DNA from: Bradyrhizobium sp. AT1
Lineage (GTDB): Bacteria; Pseudomonadota; Alphaproteobacteria; Rhizobiales; Xanthobacteraceae
Length of the DNA stretch: 64,000 nt
NCBI RefSeq assembly: GCF_001590795.1
Contig: NZ_JXDL01000001.1
Location: 5,382,525-5,446,524, forward strand
Reading direction: 5' to 3'
Shown here: positions 37,001-44,097 of the stretch, piece after piece
Layout: every line of letters begins with the position of its first letter
How positions within the stretch are numbered: the first letter of the stretch is position 1
Position numbers and translations under genes: made by a program
The notes under the pieces: model-generated
Database searches by the model: none
What the model was told of the DNA's origin: nothing
Seen by the model: only the letters and a program-made list of their open reading frames with translations

Positions 37001-37092
37001 ACGGCTGGTCTGCGTCGGCGACCTTCGAAGGCGAGTTCTCGAACGTCACGCGCTCCACCGCCGGCAAGGGCGTCGTGCGCTACGCCTGGTGA
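34084..37092 (+). CDS. Type V autotransporter with repeat-rich passenger
   Basis: A 1002-residue secreted protein. The signal peptide is long and hydrophobic and ends ASPARA (about residue 33). The passenger (about 35-640) is a Gly/Thr/Asn-rich beta-helix with two PATR-type segments (LALLGANTYTGDT and LILSGANTYTGTTTVNGG). Between them lie at least six degenerate repeats of about 21-25 residues around AGxATIxN and TxF. The C-terminal domain (about 740-1002) is an autotransporter beta-barrel starting RWDVWAAGYGG and ending in the aromatic VVRYAW needed for barrel assembly. It should be displayed on or released from the outer membrane. Ligand or activity is unknown. Confidence 0.9.
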   Translation: MRAALGASLALGALVLGALVLGAIALASPARAQVFNGSQTTPNGAVNGGGGVWDTTTTNWTDFFGSTSTAYDPASAGIQFGSSGPSIPASGGTVTVAPSGVQLTGLVGFDITGDGSIYTIQGGDLRLAPGGTTFITADVTGTGDPSAVIASRIVGSGGISVQGPGLLALLGANTYTGDTFICTCGSLQLGDATHTASIVGGITNEGSLKIVNADMSGVTSLSNAFSGTTMFLNATSAGSMSITNNGQVIFGDVAGGGTDTATAARATIVNDGGVTAFFGNTSAGSATITNQNVGLTAFIEQASAGSATILNKDLGATSFGASPGSTATAGNATIINETDGVTDFGEFATAGNATIITRDGGRTEFFDNSTGGNARFITTGTGVVDFGGGTGPAGDGRITAGSIEGSGFYYIGGGNTLVVGGNNLSTEVSGVIGDSCGCGPAGPGSLEKVGSGTLILSGANTYTGTTTVNGGILRVDGDISQSSLTTVNAGGALYGAGQVGNTIIASGGIYAPGDGGPGSSMQVQGDLTFQPGSVYVVQVGSGSSTSQAIVNGNVTLDGTVGVALYPGAAVKKHYSIMEFFGTPTGNFSGVAAPGGLIGTTSVGANEVFLDFALDYGAKYALNVNQKNVATTLQNFFNANGFLRAEFAGLGPGGLTQASGEPGTGSQQTTFNAMNLFMSLLTDVFGAGRSGTPAATPFAADTNGRDKNARDAFASFKAPTATFEQRWDVWAAGYGGSQTTDGNAGLGSNGTTSNVYGTAVGLDYRFSPSTVAGFALAGGGTGFNVNGLGWGRSDLFQAGAFVRHTAGPAYITAALAYGWQDVTTNRVVTAAGYDQLRAQFNANAVSGRIEGGYRHAMQWAGVTPYAALQATLFSLPSYAESAVVGSNVFALNYAAKDVTSTRTELGLRADRSFAAAGGLLTLRGRLAWAHDYNPDRTAAAVFQTLPGSAFVVNGAVQARDAALTTASVQMNWMNGWSASATFEGEFSNVTRSTAGKGVVRYAW

Positions 37093-37151
37093 GGCGTTGT
37101 CGCCAGGCCAGGCGGGACTGCGACCCTCCAGGGGAGGATAAGAGAAGCGGG

Positions 37152-37988
37152 CTACTGCTTCTTCTTCTGCTCGGGCTTGCGTGGTGGGCGCGGGGCAGCG
37201 GCGGCGGGGGTTGGCGTCCCGCTCATCTTGTTGGCGGCTTCGCTGACGTCGAGCAGCGAGCGACGGATGTCTTCGAGATAGCCCGCCGATTTCTTCCTCA
37301 TGATGTCGGCGAGCTCATGCAGTCCCTTGATCTTCTCGTACAGCTCGTCGGCCTTGCCGTCGACGAAGCCGGGCACGACGCCCTCGATCTTCGTGACCGC
37401 CTTGTCGAAGCCCGCGAAGGCGCTGTCGACCTTGGCCATGACGGAATCGATCTCGCCGCCCTTGCTGCGGAGATCGGCGGTATAGTCTTCGAACGTGCGC
37501 AGGCCCTCCTTGATCGCGGGAGCGTTGCTGACGATCGTGCGGTCGACGCTGTGCAGGGTGTCGACGATGGTTTCGGCGTCGCTGAGATCGGCGGTCAGCA
37601 CCGGGATGCCGTCCGAGTCCAGCGGCACCGGTGGCGCGGAGGGCGCGCCCCCGATCAGCGAGATCGCGGCGACGCCGGTGAGGCCCTGGAACTCGATGCC
37701 CGCCACGGTGTCCTTGCGGATCGGCGCGGTGTTGTCGAGCATGACCAGCGCGACGATCCTGCGCGGATTGTCCAGCTTGATCGACAGGATCTGGCCCGCG
37801 GGGACCCCGTCGAAATTGACCGGCCCGCCGCGACGCAGGCCGCTGGCGGACCCGCCCTCGAATACCACGCGCAACTGGCTGCGGCTCTGCATGGTGCGCC
37901 ATTTCTGCACGCCGAGCACGCCGCCGAACGCCACGGCGATCACCGCCAGCGTCGCCGTTCCGATCACCAGATTGCTCGCGCGTGCCAT
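37152..37988 (-). CDS. MCE-domain (MlaD-like) lipid-transport protein
   Basis: A 278-residue protein with one N-terminal membrane helix (about 7-27) and a single MCE domain (about 40-118: LRVVFEGGSASGLRRGGPV, then QGLTGVAAISLIGG). A helical region (about 140-240) and a Pro/Lys-rich tail (PRPPRKPEQKKKQ) follow. MCE proteins form periplasmic hexamers that carry phospholipids with an MlaE/MlaF-type ABC importer. No MlaE or MlaF homologue is next to it, so its ABC partners must lie elsewhere. Confidence 0.88.
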   Translation of the reverse strand: MARASNLVIGTATLAVIAVAFGGVLGVQKWRTMQSRSQLRVVFEGGSASGLRRGGPVNFDGVPAGQILSIKLDNPRRIVALVMLDNTAPIRKDTVAGIEFQGLTGVAAISLIGGAPSAPPVPLDSDGIPVLTADLSDAETIVDTLHSVDRTIVSNAPAIKEGLRTFEDYTADLRSKGGEIDSVMAKVDSAFAGFDKAVTKIEGVVPGFVDGKADELYEKIKGLHELADIMRKKSAGYLEDIRRSLLDVSEAANKMSGTPTPAAAAPRPPRKPEQKKKQ

Positions 37989-38045
37989 GCGGGGGAGGTT
38001 TTACGGCCAAAGCGGGGAAGTTGGAAGATGGCCGCTATGGTAAGC

Positions 38046-38130
38046 AGGGCGGGTTAGCGAAGCGTAACCCGCCGTTCTCGCCTCTAGCCGTGCAAGCTGG
38101 CGGATTACGCTGGCGCTAATCCGCCCTACG
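38046..38130. repeat. GGGCGGGTTAGCG palindromic element
   Basis: AGGGCGGGTTAGCGAAGCG and CTGGCGCTAATCCGCCCTAC form imperfect outer arms, with internal inverted pieces GGCGGGTTA/TAACCCGCC and GGCGGATTA/TAATCCGCC. It shares TTAGCGAAGCGTAACCC with the element at 57229-57317. It lies upstream of the MCE gene, between that gene and the acyl-CoA synthetase gene. Confidence 0.75.
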
Positions 38131-38142
38131 GGCCACGGCGCC

Positions 38143-40362
38143 TCAATGTCCTGCCGCGCGCTTTGCCGCGGCATTGTTCAGCACGATCAGGGCATCGACG
38201 GCGACGCCCGTCTTGGCGTTGATCAGGAACGGGTTGATGTCGATCGATGCGATGCGGTCGCCGGCATCCGCGATCAGATTGGACAGGCCGACCAGCGCTT
38301 TCACCGCGGAGGCCTCGTGCAGGGCAGGCTTGCCGCGATAGCCGCGCATCTTGATGCCGGCCTTGGTGCGGCCGATCAGGAGCCGCGCCTCGGTCTCGTC
38401 AAGCGGCGCGCCGGCGAGCGCCACGTCCTTCATCAGCTCGATGTCGATGCCGCCGGTGCCGAACAGCACGACCGGTCCCATCTCGGCATCGAGCGAGGCG
38501 CCGACCACGAGCTCGAGCTCGGCCTTGACCTGTTGTGCGATCAGGATGCCGTCGAGCTTCGGCTTGCCCTTCAGCTTCGCAACCCGCACGGTGATGTCGG
38601 CGAACGCCTTCTTCACCTCGGCGGCGCTGTTGAGGTTCAGCACCACGCCGCCGATGTCGGATTTGTGCAGGATCTCGGCGCTGACGACCTTCGCCACGAC
38701 CGGGAATCCGATCTGCTTGGCGATCTTGGCCGCCTCCGCAGCAGTTTGCGCGATCGCTTCCTTCGAGATCGGGATGCCATAGGCCTTCAGAAGCTTCTTC
38801 GAGGCGACCTCGTCGAGCGCGGCGCCGCTTGCGGATCTCAACGCCTTCTCCAGCACGGCGCGTGCGGAAGGTTTCGAGCTCGAGACGATATCAGGCACTG
38901 CTTTCCGCAGCCTGGCGTAATCGAGCAGCGACTTGATCGCGGTCACCGCGCGGTCCATGCCCTGCATCACCGCAAGATGCGGCAGCGATTTGCGCAAGCT
39001 CTTGGTGAACTCGGTGAAGCCGATCGACATCGCGCTGATGTAGATCACGGGCTTGCCGCCCTGGCGCGCCATCTCGTCGACGATGCGCAGATTGCGCTCG
39101 CGCAATTCGTGCGGCGCCTTGGGCAGCTCGGCATCGATGATGACGATATCGATATCAGGGTCGTCGATCATCAGCTTGATCGACTTCATGTAGACGGAGG
39201 GATCGACGACCGCGGCAAAGCCGGCATCGAGCGGATTGCCGACGATCGAGCCCGGCCCCAGCATCTTCGCGAGTTCGGAGCCGACATGCGGGCTGAGCGG
39301 AGCGAAGTTCAGCCCTTCCTTGTAGAAGGCGTCGAGCAGCATGCCGCGCTTGCCGCCGGACAGCGTGACGGCGGCGAGCCGGTTGCCCTTGGGGACGGCC
39401 GCGTGAACGAAGCATTCGGTGGTCTCGATCAGCTCGTCCAGCCCGCCGACGCGGATCACGCCTTCGCGCGTTGCGATCGCGTCGAACGTCTCGATCGAGC
39501 CTGCGAGCGCGCCGGTATGCGCCATCGCCGCGGCGCGGCCGCCTTCGGAGGCGCCGAGCTTGAGCGCGATCACGGGCTTGCTCGCGGCGCGCGCCGCCTT
39601 GCAGGCGTCGCGGAACGCCTTGGTGTTACGTACGCCTTCGAGGTAGACGACGATCACCTTGATGCTCGGGTCCTCGGCGAAATAGCGCATCAGGTCCGGC
39701 GTCTCGAGTCCGGCCTCGTTGCCTGATGTCACCATATAACCGACGCCGACGCCGCGATCCTCCAGCGCCTGGCGGATCGCCATGACGATGGCGCCGGACT
39801 GCCCGGCGATCGCCACCGCGCCTTGCTCCATGGTGACGACGCGGTCGTCGATATTGGTGAAGAGCTTCTCGCCGGCGCTCAAATTGCCGAGGCAGTTCGG
39901 CCCGGTGACCGCAAGCCCGGTCTCGCGTATCGCCGTCTGCAATTCGGCGGCGAGCTTCTGGCTTTCCTCATCCTGCAGCTCGCTGAAGCCCGAGGTGACG
40001 ATGGTGGCGGAGCGTGCGCCGGCTGCTGCGGCGTCGCGGATCACCTGCACGGCGAAGCGCGCCGGGACCAGCACCAGCACGTGATCGGGCTTTTCCGGGA
40101 GGCTGGCGAAATCCTTGTAGCAGGGCACGCCCCAGATGGCGTCGCGTTTGGCGTTGACCGGATAGAGCCCGCCTTCGAAACCGTATTTGACGAGGTTATT
40201 CCAGATGCGCTCGGCATAATTGCCGGGCTTGTCGGTCGCGCCCACCAGCACGATGTTGTGCGGGTGCAGCATGGCGTGGATGCCCTTGACGATGTCGCTG
40301 GCATCGGGCGCCGGAGACCATGGACGTCGAGAAACCGATGCGGCAGGCACTTGAGCTTCCAT
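38143..40362 (-). CDS. NDP-forming acyl-CoA synthetase (acetate--CoA ligase family)
   Basis: A 739-residue single-chain enzyme with a CoA-binding Rossmann domain (about 25-125: NIVLVGATDKPGNYAERIW), a succinyl-CoA-ligase-like domain (about 150-460) with the phospho-histidine loop MAHTGALAGS, and an ATP-grasp domain (about 510-735: LLKAYGIPISKEAIAQ, VVAKVVSAEILHKSDIGGV). It couples an acyl-CoA thioester to ADP/ATP, reversibly, through a phosphohistidine. The acyl group (acetyl, propionyl or other) is not predictable. No acetyltransferase domain is fused. Confidence 0.9.
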   Translation of the reverse strand: MEAQVPAASVSRRPWSPAPDASDIVKGIHAMLHPHNIVLVGATDKPGNYAERIWNNLVKYGFEGGLYPVNAKRDAIWGVPCYKDFASLPEKPDHVLVLVPARFAVQVIRDAAAAGARSATIVTSGFSELQDEESQKLAAELQTAIRETGLAVTGPNCLGNLSAGEKLFTNIDDRVVTMEQGAVAIAGQSGAIVMAIRQALEDRGVGVGYMVTSGNEAGLETPDLMRYFAEDPSIKVIVVYLEGVRNTKAFRDACKAARAASKPVIALKLGASEGGRAAAMAHTGALAGSIETFDAIATREGVIRVGGLDELIETTECFVHAAVPKGNRLAAVTLSGGKRGMLLDAFYKEGLNFAPLSPHVGSELAKMLGPGSIVGNPLDAGFAAVVDPSVYMKSIKLMIDDPDIDIVIIDAELPKAPHELRERNLRIVDEMARQGGKPVIYISAMSIGFTEFTKSLRKSLPHLAVMQGMDRAVTAIKSLLDYARLRKAVPDIVSSSKPSARAVLEKALRSASGAALDEVASKKLLKAYGIPISKEAIAQTAAEAAKIAKQIGFPVVAKVVSAEILHKSDIGGVVLNLNSAAEVKKAFADITVRVAKLKGKPKLDGILIAQQVKAELELVVGASLDAEMGPVVLFGTGGIDIELMKDVALAGAPLDETEARLLIGRTKAGIKMRGYRGKPALHEASAVKALVGLSNLIADAGDRIASIDINPFLINAKTGVAVDALIVLNNAAAKRAAGH

Positions 40363-40565
40363 GCGCTTCCCTCACTTCTTGTTCTTGTTGCAACGCGCAG
40401 TCGCGCCGGCTTTCCGAGTTGATCGTGGCGGGACTCCATGCCGCGAGGCGGAATGGTCGAGACTCGGCGACAAGACCTGACGATAAGGCTAGCATCACGA
40501 GACTTTTGGCGAAAGTGCGAACGATCCGGCAAGATGCTAGGAAACCGTGACGCTCATTCTCTCAA

Positions 40566-42221
40566 ATGGTGATCATGCCGCTTCTATCCGTCGTGGTGCC
40601 GACCCTCGATCGTCCCGACACGCTTCGCCACGCGCTCGCGACCATGGCGTGCCAGCCCGCGCATGCAGATTGCGAATTCATCGTTCAGAACAATGGCGGC
40701 AATCCCGAGATCGCGAAGGCGGTCGCGGACCTCCAGGACGAGCGCTTCAAGCATTTCGCCAGCGAAGCCGTCCTGACCATGACCGACAATTGGGAGGCAG
40801 CGCTCGGCCACGCCTCCGGCGAGTACATCGCCTTCCTCGGCGATGACGACGGCTTGATGCCTTATGCATGCGCCACGGCATCGGATCTGCTCTCCGGCCG
40901 AAAGATCGATCTGCTGAGCTGGCGCGCCTACAGCTACTACTGGCCGGGCTATTACCATCCGGCATTCCGCAATCGGCTGCTCGCCGAGATCGACCTGGCC
41001 TCGTCGGCAAAGCACGTCTCGTCGCGCGACGAACTGGCGCGCATCTTCGGCTTCCAGGTGCACTATGCGCATCTGCCGATGATCTACAATTCGTTCGTCC
41101 GCCGCACCGTCATCGATCGGATGCGTGCGGTCGGCGGCCGCTACTTCATCGGCCTGTCGCCCGACGTGGCATCCGGTATCGCCAATGCTGCGCTGACCGA
41201 GAGTTTCGTCCGGCTGTCGCGGCCTCTGAGCATGGCTGGATTTTCGCAGCACAGCACCGGCCACGCGCTGTTCTTCGAGACCTCTGATCTGCTCGAAACG
41301 TCGCGGGGCGCGCGCGATTTCGGCCCGATTGACGACGAGCCCCGGCTTCCTGATCTCAACGCCCTCCAGCTCTTCATCGCCAAGGATATGCTCGTTCTCA
41401 AGCATCTGTTGCTGGCGGACGATGACCGCGTGCGGATCGACTTCAAGGCGCTGGCACAGGCGCTTGCGACCGACATCAACAATCGGCCGCCTCTGTATGA
41501 TCGGACCGTACAGACCATCGGCGAGCTCGCGCGCACGCATGGGTTCGACGTCGCCGACATCATCATTCCCGCCCGCCTTGCGGACCGGCCGCCACCCGGC
41601 AACGGTGTTCGCGTCGTCGGGCAGAACAGCGTGGTTTACGAGCTGGACGGTGCCGCGCTCGGACTCAGCTCGATCGCGGATGCCGTGCGCGTGATCGCGC
41701 AGTTCGTTCCGGATCAGGAGCCGTTCGATCCGGCCGCTCTGGCGGCTCCCATGTCGGCGCCGGTCCTCGGTGCGGGGGCGCTCGAATTCAGACGTGGCGG
41801 AGCGGGCGTCGCCGCGTTGATCGAGGGATGGAGCGATCCGGAGCAATGGGGCACCTGGTCCGTCGCCAGGAATTGCGTGCTCCGCTTCGAGGTTCATCCC
41901 ATTCCGTCACGACCGGTCGAGCTCGTGCTGGCGTGCCGGGCCTTCGTTTCCGACAGAAACCCGCAACTGCGTGCGGCTTGCCGCGTCGGCGACGGAGCGC
42001 CGCAGCAATTGATATTTGCGAAAGCGGCGTTCGCGGGCCAGCGCAGGCTGACGCTCGATCCCGCCGCGATTGCCGCCGACGGGACACTGACCATCAGCCT
42101 GTCGCTATCCGATCCACGCTCCCCTGCGGATCTGGGATTGAGCTCCGATGTGCGCCCCCTCGGCATCGGCCTCGAGCGCATCTGGATCGATGACGGTGTT
42201 CGTTCGCCACAAGGCCGCTGA
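40566..42221 (+). CDS. Glycosyltransferase family 2 protein with C-terminal beta-sandwich-like module
   Basis: A 551-residue protein. The GT-A fold lies at residues 1-230 (LSVVVPTLDRPDTLRHAL, MTDNWEAALG and the metal-binding AFLGDDDGLMP). A helical middle part follows. A C-terminal module (about 418-551) begins EGWSDPEQWGTWS and ends RPLGIGLERIWID. Related C-terminal modules occur in the genes at 47357 and 48827. It probably transfers a sugar in cell-surface polysaccharide assembly; donor and acceptor are unknown. ATGs at 40566 and 40575 are both possible. Confidence 0.85.
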   Translation: MVIMPLLSVVVPTLDRPDTLRHALATMACQPAHADCEFIVQNNGGNPEIAKAVADLQDERFKHFASEAVLTMTDNWEAALGHASGEYIAFLGDDDGLMPYACATASDLLSGRKIDLLSWRAYSYYWPGYYHPAFRNRLLAEIDLASSAKHVSSRDELARIFGFQVHYAHLPMIYNSFVRRTVIDRMRAVGGRYFIGLSPDVASGIANAALTESFVRLSRPLSMAGFSQHSTGHALFFETSDLLETSRGARDFGPIDDEPRLPDLNALQLFIAKDMLVLKHLLLADDDRVRIDFKALAQALATDINNRPPLYDRTVQTIGELARTHGFDVADIIIPARLADRPPPGNGVRVVGQNSVVYELDGAALGLSSIADAVRVIAQFVPDQEPFDPAALAAPMSAPVLGAGALEFRRGGAGVAALIEGWSDPEQWGTWSVARNCVLRFEVHPIPSRPVELVLACRAFVSDRNPQLRAACRVGDGAPQQLIFAKAAFAGQRRLTLDPAAIAADGTLTISLSLSDPRSPADLGLSSDVRPLGIGLERIWIDDGVRSPQGR

Positions 42222-42232
42222 TCGCCGCCCGC

Positions 42233-43225
42233 TCAGTACCGCAGCAGGCTCAGCTTGTGGGCGTAGTGGAAGACGACCTGCCTTGCGAGATAGGGGGCGA
42301 TGGCGCGGCGGATTTGCAGCTGGGTCGGATCGAAGCCGAGAACGCGACGCCGCAAGATCCCCATCTCCCGGACGCCGATCGCGTAGGTCGATGCCGTCTT
42401 CTGCGCGTCGTGGATGCGGAAGCAGGCGAGAAATCGCGGCAGGCGGACGAATTTGAATCCCGCTTCCTGCGCCCGCAGGATGAAATCCCAGTCCATCGCG
42501 TAGTGAAAGCTCTCGTCGAGCGGCCCGATCCTGTCCCACACGCGCCTGCGCCAGAACATCGTCTCCTGCGGGATATAATCGGCATATTGCAGCGCGTGCC
42601 CGTCATGGGGCGGCAGTACGGCACGGCCGACCTCGAGCCCCTCGCGATCGACGAAGACACGATGGCCATAGACGATGTCGACATGCGGATGCGCCGCGAA
42701 GTAGTTGGCGACATAGGCCAGCGTCCCCGGCAGCAGCATATCGTCGCTGTTGAGGTAAGCCATGATATCGCTGTCGGTGCCGGCGAAGCCGAGATTGATC
42801 GCGTGCGACTGCCCGTTGTCTGGTTCGCTCTTCCAGCTGATACCGCTGCCGCGGCTCTTCAGGAGATCGACCGTGCCATCGATCGAGGCGCCATCCTGCA
42901 CGTGATAATACAGTTTCGGATAGTTCTGACCGACGATGCTCTCGATCGTGTCGCCGAGATATTGCGCCTGGTTGTAGCTCGGCGTGACCATTGCGATTCG
43001 TGGTGCATTCTCGTCGATGGCGGGGGCTGGAGGGAATGCACGCAGATTGAGCAGGCGCGGCGGATATTGCTCGAAGGTCCACATCGGCGGACGCCGCCAC
43101 AGGCTCCGCAGCGAAGATCTCCTTTGCCCCGCGGCAATGAGATCCTGGTTTCTTTCCAGGAGTGCGACGCGATTTTCGAGCTGCTCGAATCGTTGTTCGA
43201 GGCGCTGCCTGAACTCGTCGTCCAT
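42233..43225 (-). CDS. Glycosyltransferase family 2 protein
   Basis: A 330-residue GT-A glycosyltransferase. A short coiled-coil-like start (RQRLEQRFEQLENRVALLER, residues 5-24) precedes the catalytic domain: IAMVTPSYNQAQYLGDTIES, QDGASIDGTVDLL, the metal-binding YLNSDDMLLPGTLAYV and QETMFWRRRVWDRIG. It is soluble or peripheral. It converges on the preceding glycosyltransferase with an 11-base gap. Product unknown, presumably surface glycan. Confidence 0.88.
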   Translation of the reverse strand: MDDEFRQRLEQRFEQLENRVALLERNQDLIAAGQRRSSLRSLWRRPPMWTFEQYPPRLLNLRAFPPAPAIDENAPRIAMVTPSYNQAQYLGDTIESIVGQNYPKLYYHVQDGASIDGTVDLLKSRGSGISWKSEPDNGQSHAINLGFAGTDSDIMAYLNSDDMLLPGTLAYVANYFAAHPHVDIVYGHRVFVDREGLEVGRAVLPPHDGHALQYADYIPQETMFWRRRVWDRIGPLDESFHYAMDWDFILRAQEAGFKFVRLPRFLACFRIHDAQKTASTYAIGVREMGILRRRVLGFDPTQLQIRRAIAPYLARQVVFHYAHKLSLLRY

Positions 43226-43385
43226 CTATCGTTCTTTCAAAATCACAGCGTAAAAAATCAATGAGCCATTCTTACAGGCCTTCGGTCGGCGGCGCCAGTT
43301 CACGGTCTCGTCAAACGCAATGGTGCGGCCCGTCCGGCGCGATTTCAGAGGGCTTGTCGATGCGGGATGGACGGATTGCGAACCG

Positions 43386-43955
43386 CTATTCACCTGTTCC
43401 AATCAAGGTGGCATGCAGGACATACCGCTCCGGACCGGACGTGGCGGCGTCGAATGGCCAGCAGGTCGTGAGCACGAGTTCGGCATCCTGCGCCGTGGGA
43501 TCGATGCCCGACGCATCGAAGCGGACCACGGCGGATGAATCCGCCCGATAGCGAAACTGTTTGCCGTCGCTACGTGTGACATCGATCACGTCACCAATGG
43601 CAACATTCCGCAGGAAACGGAAATGTGTGTCGCGATGCCCGGCATATACCGCAATGCCGCGCTCGCCGGCATCAACCGTTTGGTGGAGGTGGCCGGGTCC
43701 AAAGGCAAGCGACTGCCCGCTCGCGCCATCCAGCACGATCGCGCTGGCGCCGATCCGCTTCACCTCGATCCGCGCGACCGGCCAGGTGTCGGCCCATGAC
43801 CACGGCTTGATCGCTTCACCCGTCGCAATGCTTCTGTCGAAGGCGCGCTCCAGCAGCACCTGCGCCAGCCACGCCTTGGCATGGATATAGGCGCCGTCGC
43901 CGAACAGGAAGAGGCCGATCAGCGCCAGAGCCAGGGGGGATAGGAAGCGGGGCAT
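43386..43955 (-). CDS. Class GN sortase
   Basis: A 189-residue transpeptidase of the Gram-negative sortase class. One N-terminal membrane helix (about residues 5-24) places the catalytic domain in the periplasm. Catalytic residues are H107 (YAGHRDTHF), C165 (LTTCWPF) and R177 (GPERYVLHA). The ATG at 43955 is preferred; another in-frame ATG at 43976 lies within a palindrome. Its substrate gene is immediately upstream on the same strand. Family members are expected to cleave an LPxTx-like signal and attach the protein to an amine; the acceptor in Gram-negatives is not established. Confidence 0.93.
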   Translation of the reverse strand: MPRFLSPLALALIGLFLFGDGAYIHAKAWLAQVLLERAFDRSIATGEAIKPWSWADTWPVARIEVKRIGASAIVLDGASGQSLAFGPGHLHQTVDAGERGIAVYAGHRDTHFRFLRNVAIGDVIDVTRSDGKQFRYRADSSAVVRFDASGIDPTAQDAELVLTTCWPFDAATSGPERYVLHATLIGTGE

Positions 43956-43970
43956 TGTGTTTCGCCTGCT

Positions 43971-44006
43971 CGTCATTGCTTCGTCGCTTGGCTTCCCGCA
44001 ATGACG
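43971..44006. repeat. CGTCATTGC palindrome, short form
   Basis: CGTCATTGC and GCAATGACG are perfect outer arms around TTCGTCGCTTGGCTTCCC. It is an abridged version of the element at 58294-58384. It lies just upstream of the sortase start codon. Confidence 0.65.
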
Positions 44007-44011
44007 TTGAG

Positions 44012-44060
44012 AAAAAAGGCGCGCGCGGCCGTTGGTATGGGACGGGCAGCCGCGCGCGCT
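44012..44060 (-). terminator. Intrinsic terminator between sortase substrate and sortase genes
   Basis: On the minus strand GCGCGCGCGGC and GCCGCGCGCGC pair over 11 bases around a 19-base loop, and the stem is followed closely by TTTTTT. This is the standard form of a Rho-independent terminator. It lies downstream of the substrate gene and upstream of the sortase gene, with a second hairpin AGAGGAG/CTCCTCT at 44064-44086. Confidence 0.7.
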
Positions 44061-44097
44061 AACAGAGGAGTTCGGGGTGCTCCTCTCTCAAACGGCG

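Noticed and set aside
43261..43551. A 96-codon open frame running into the 3' end of the sortase gene on the opposite strand
   Set aside because: It mostly covers the sortase coding sequence in antisense, and its product lacks domains or a plausible ribosome binding site.
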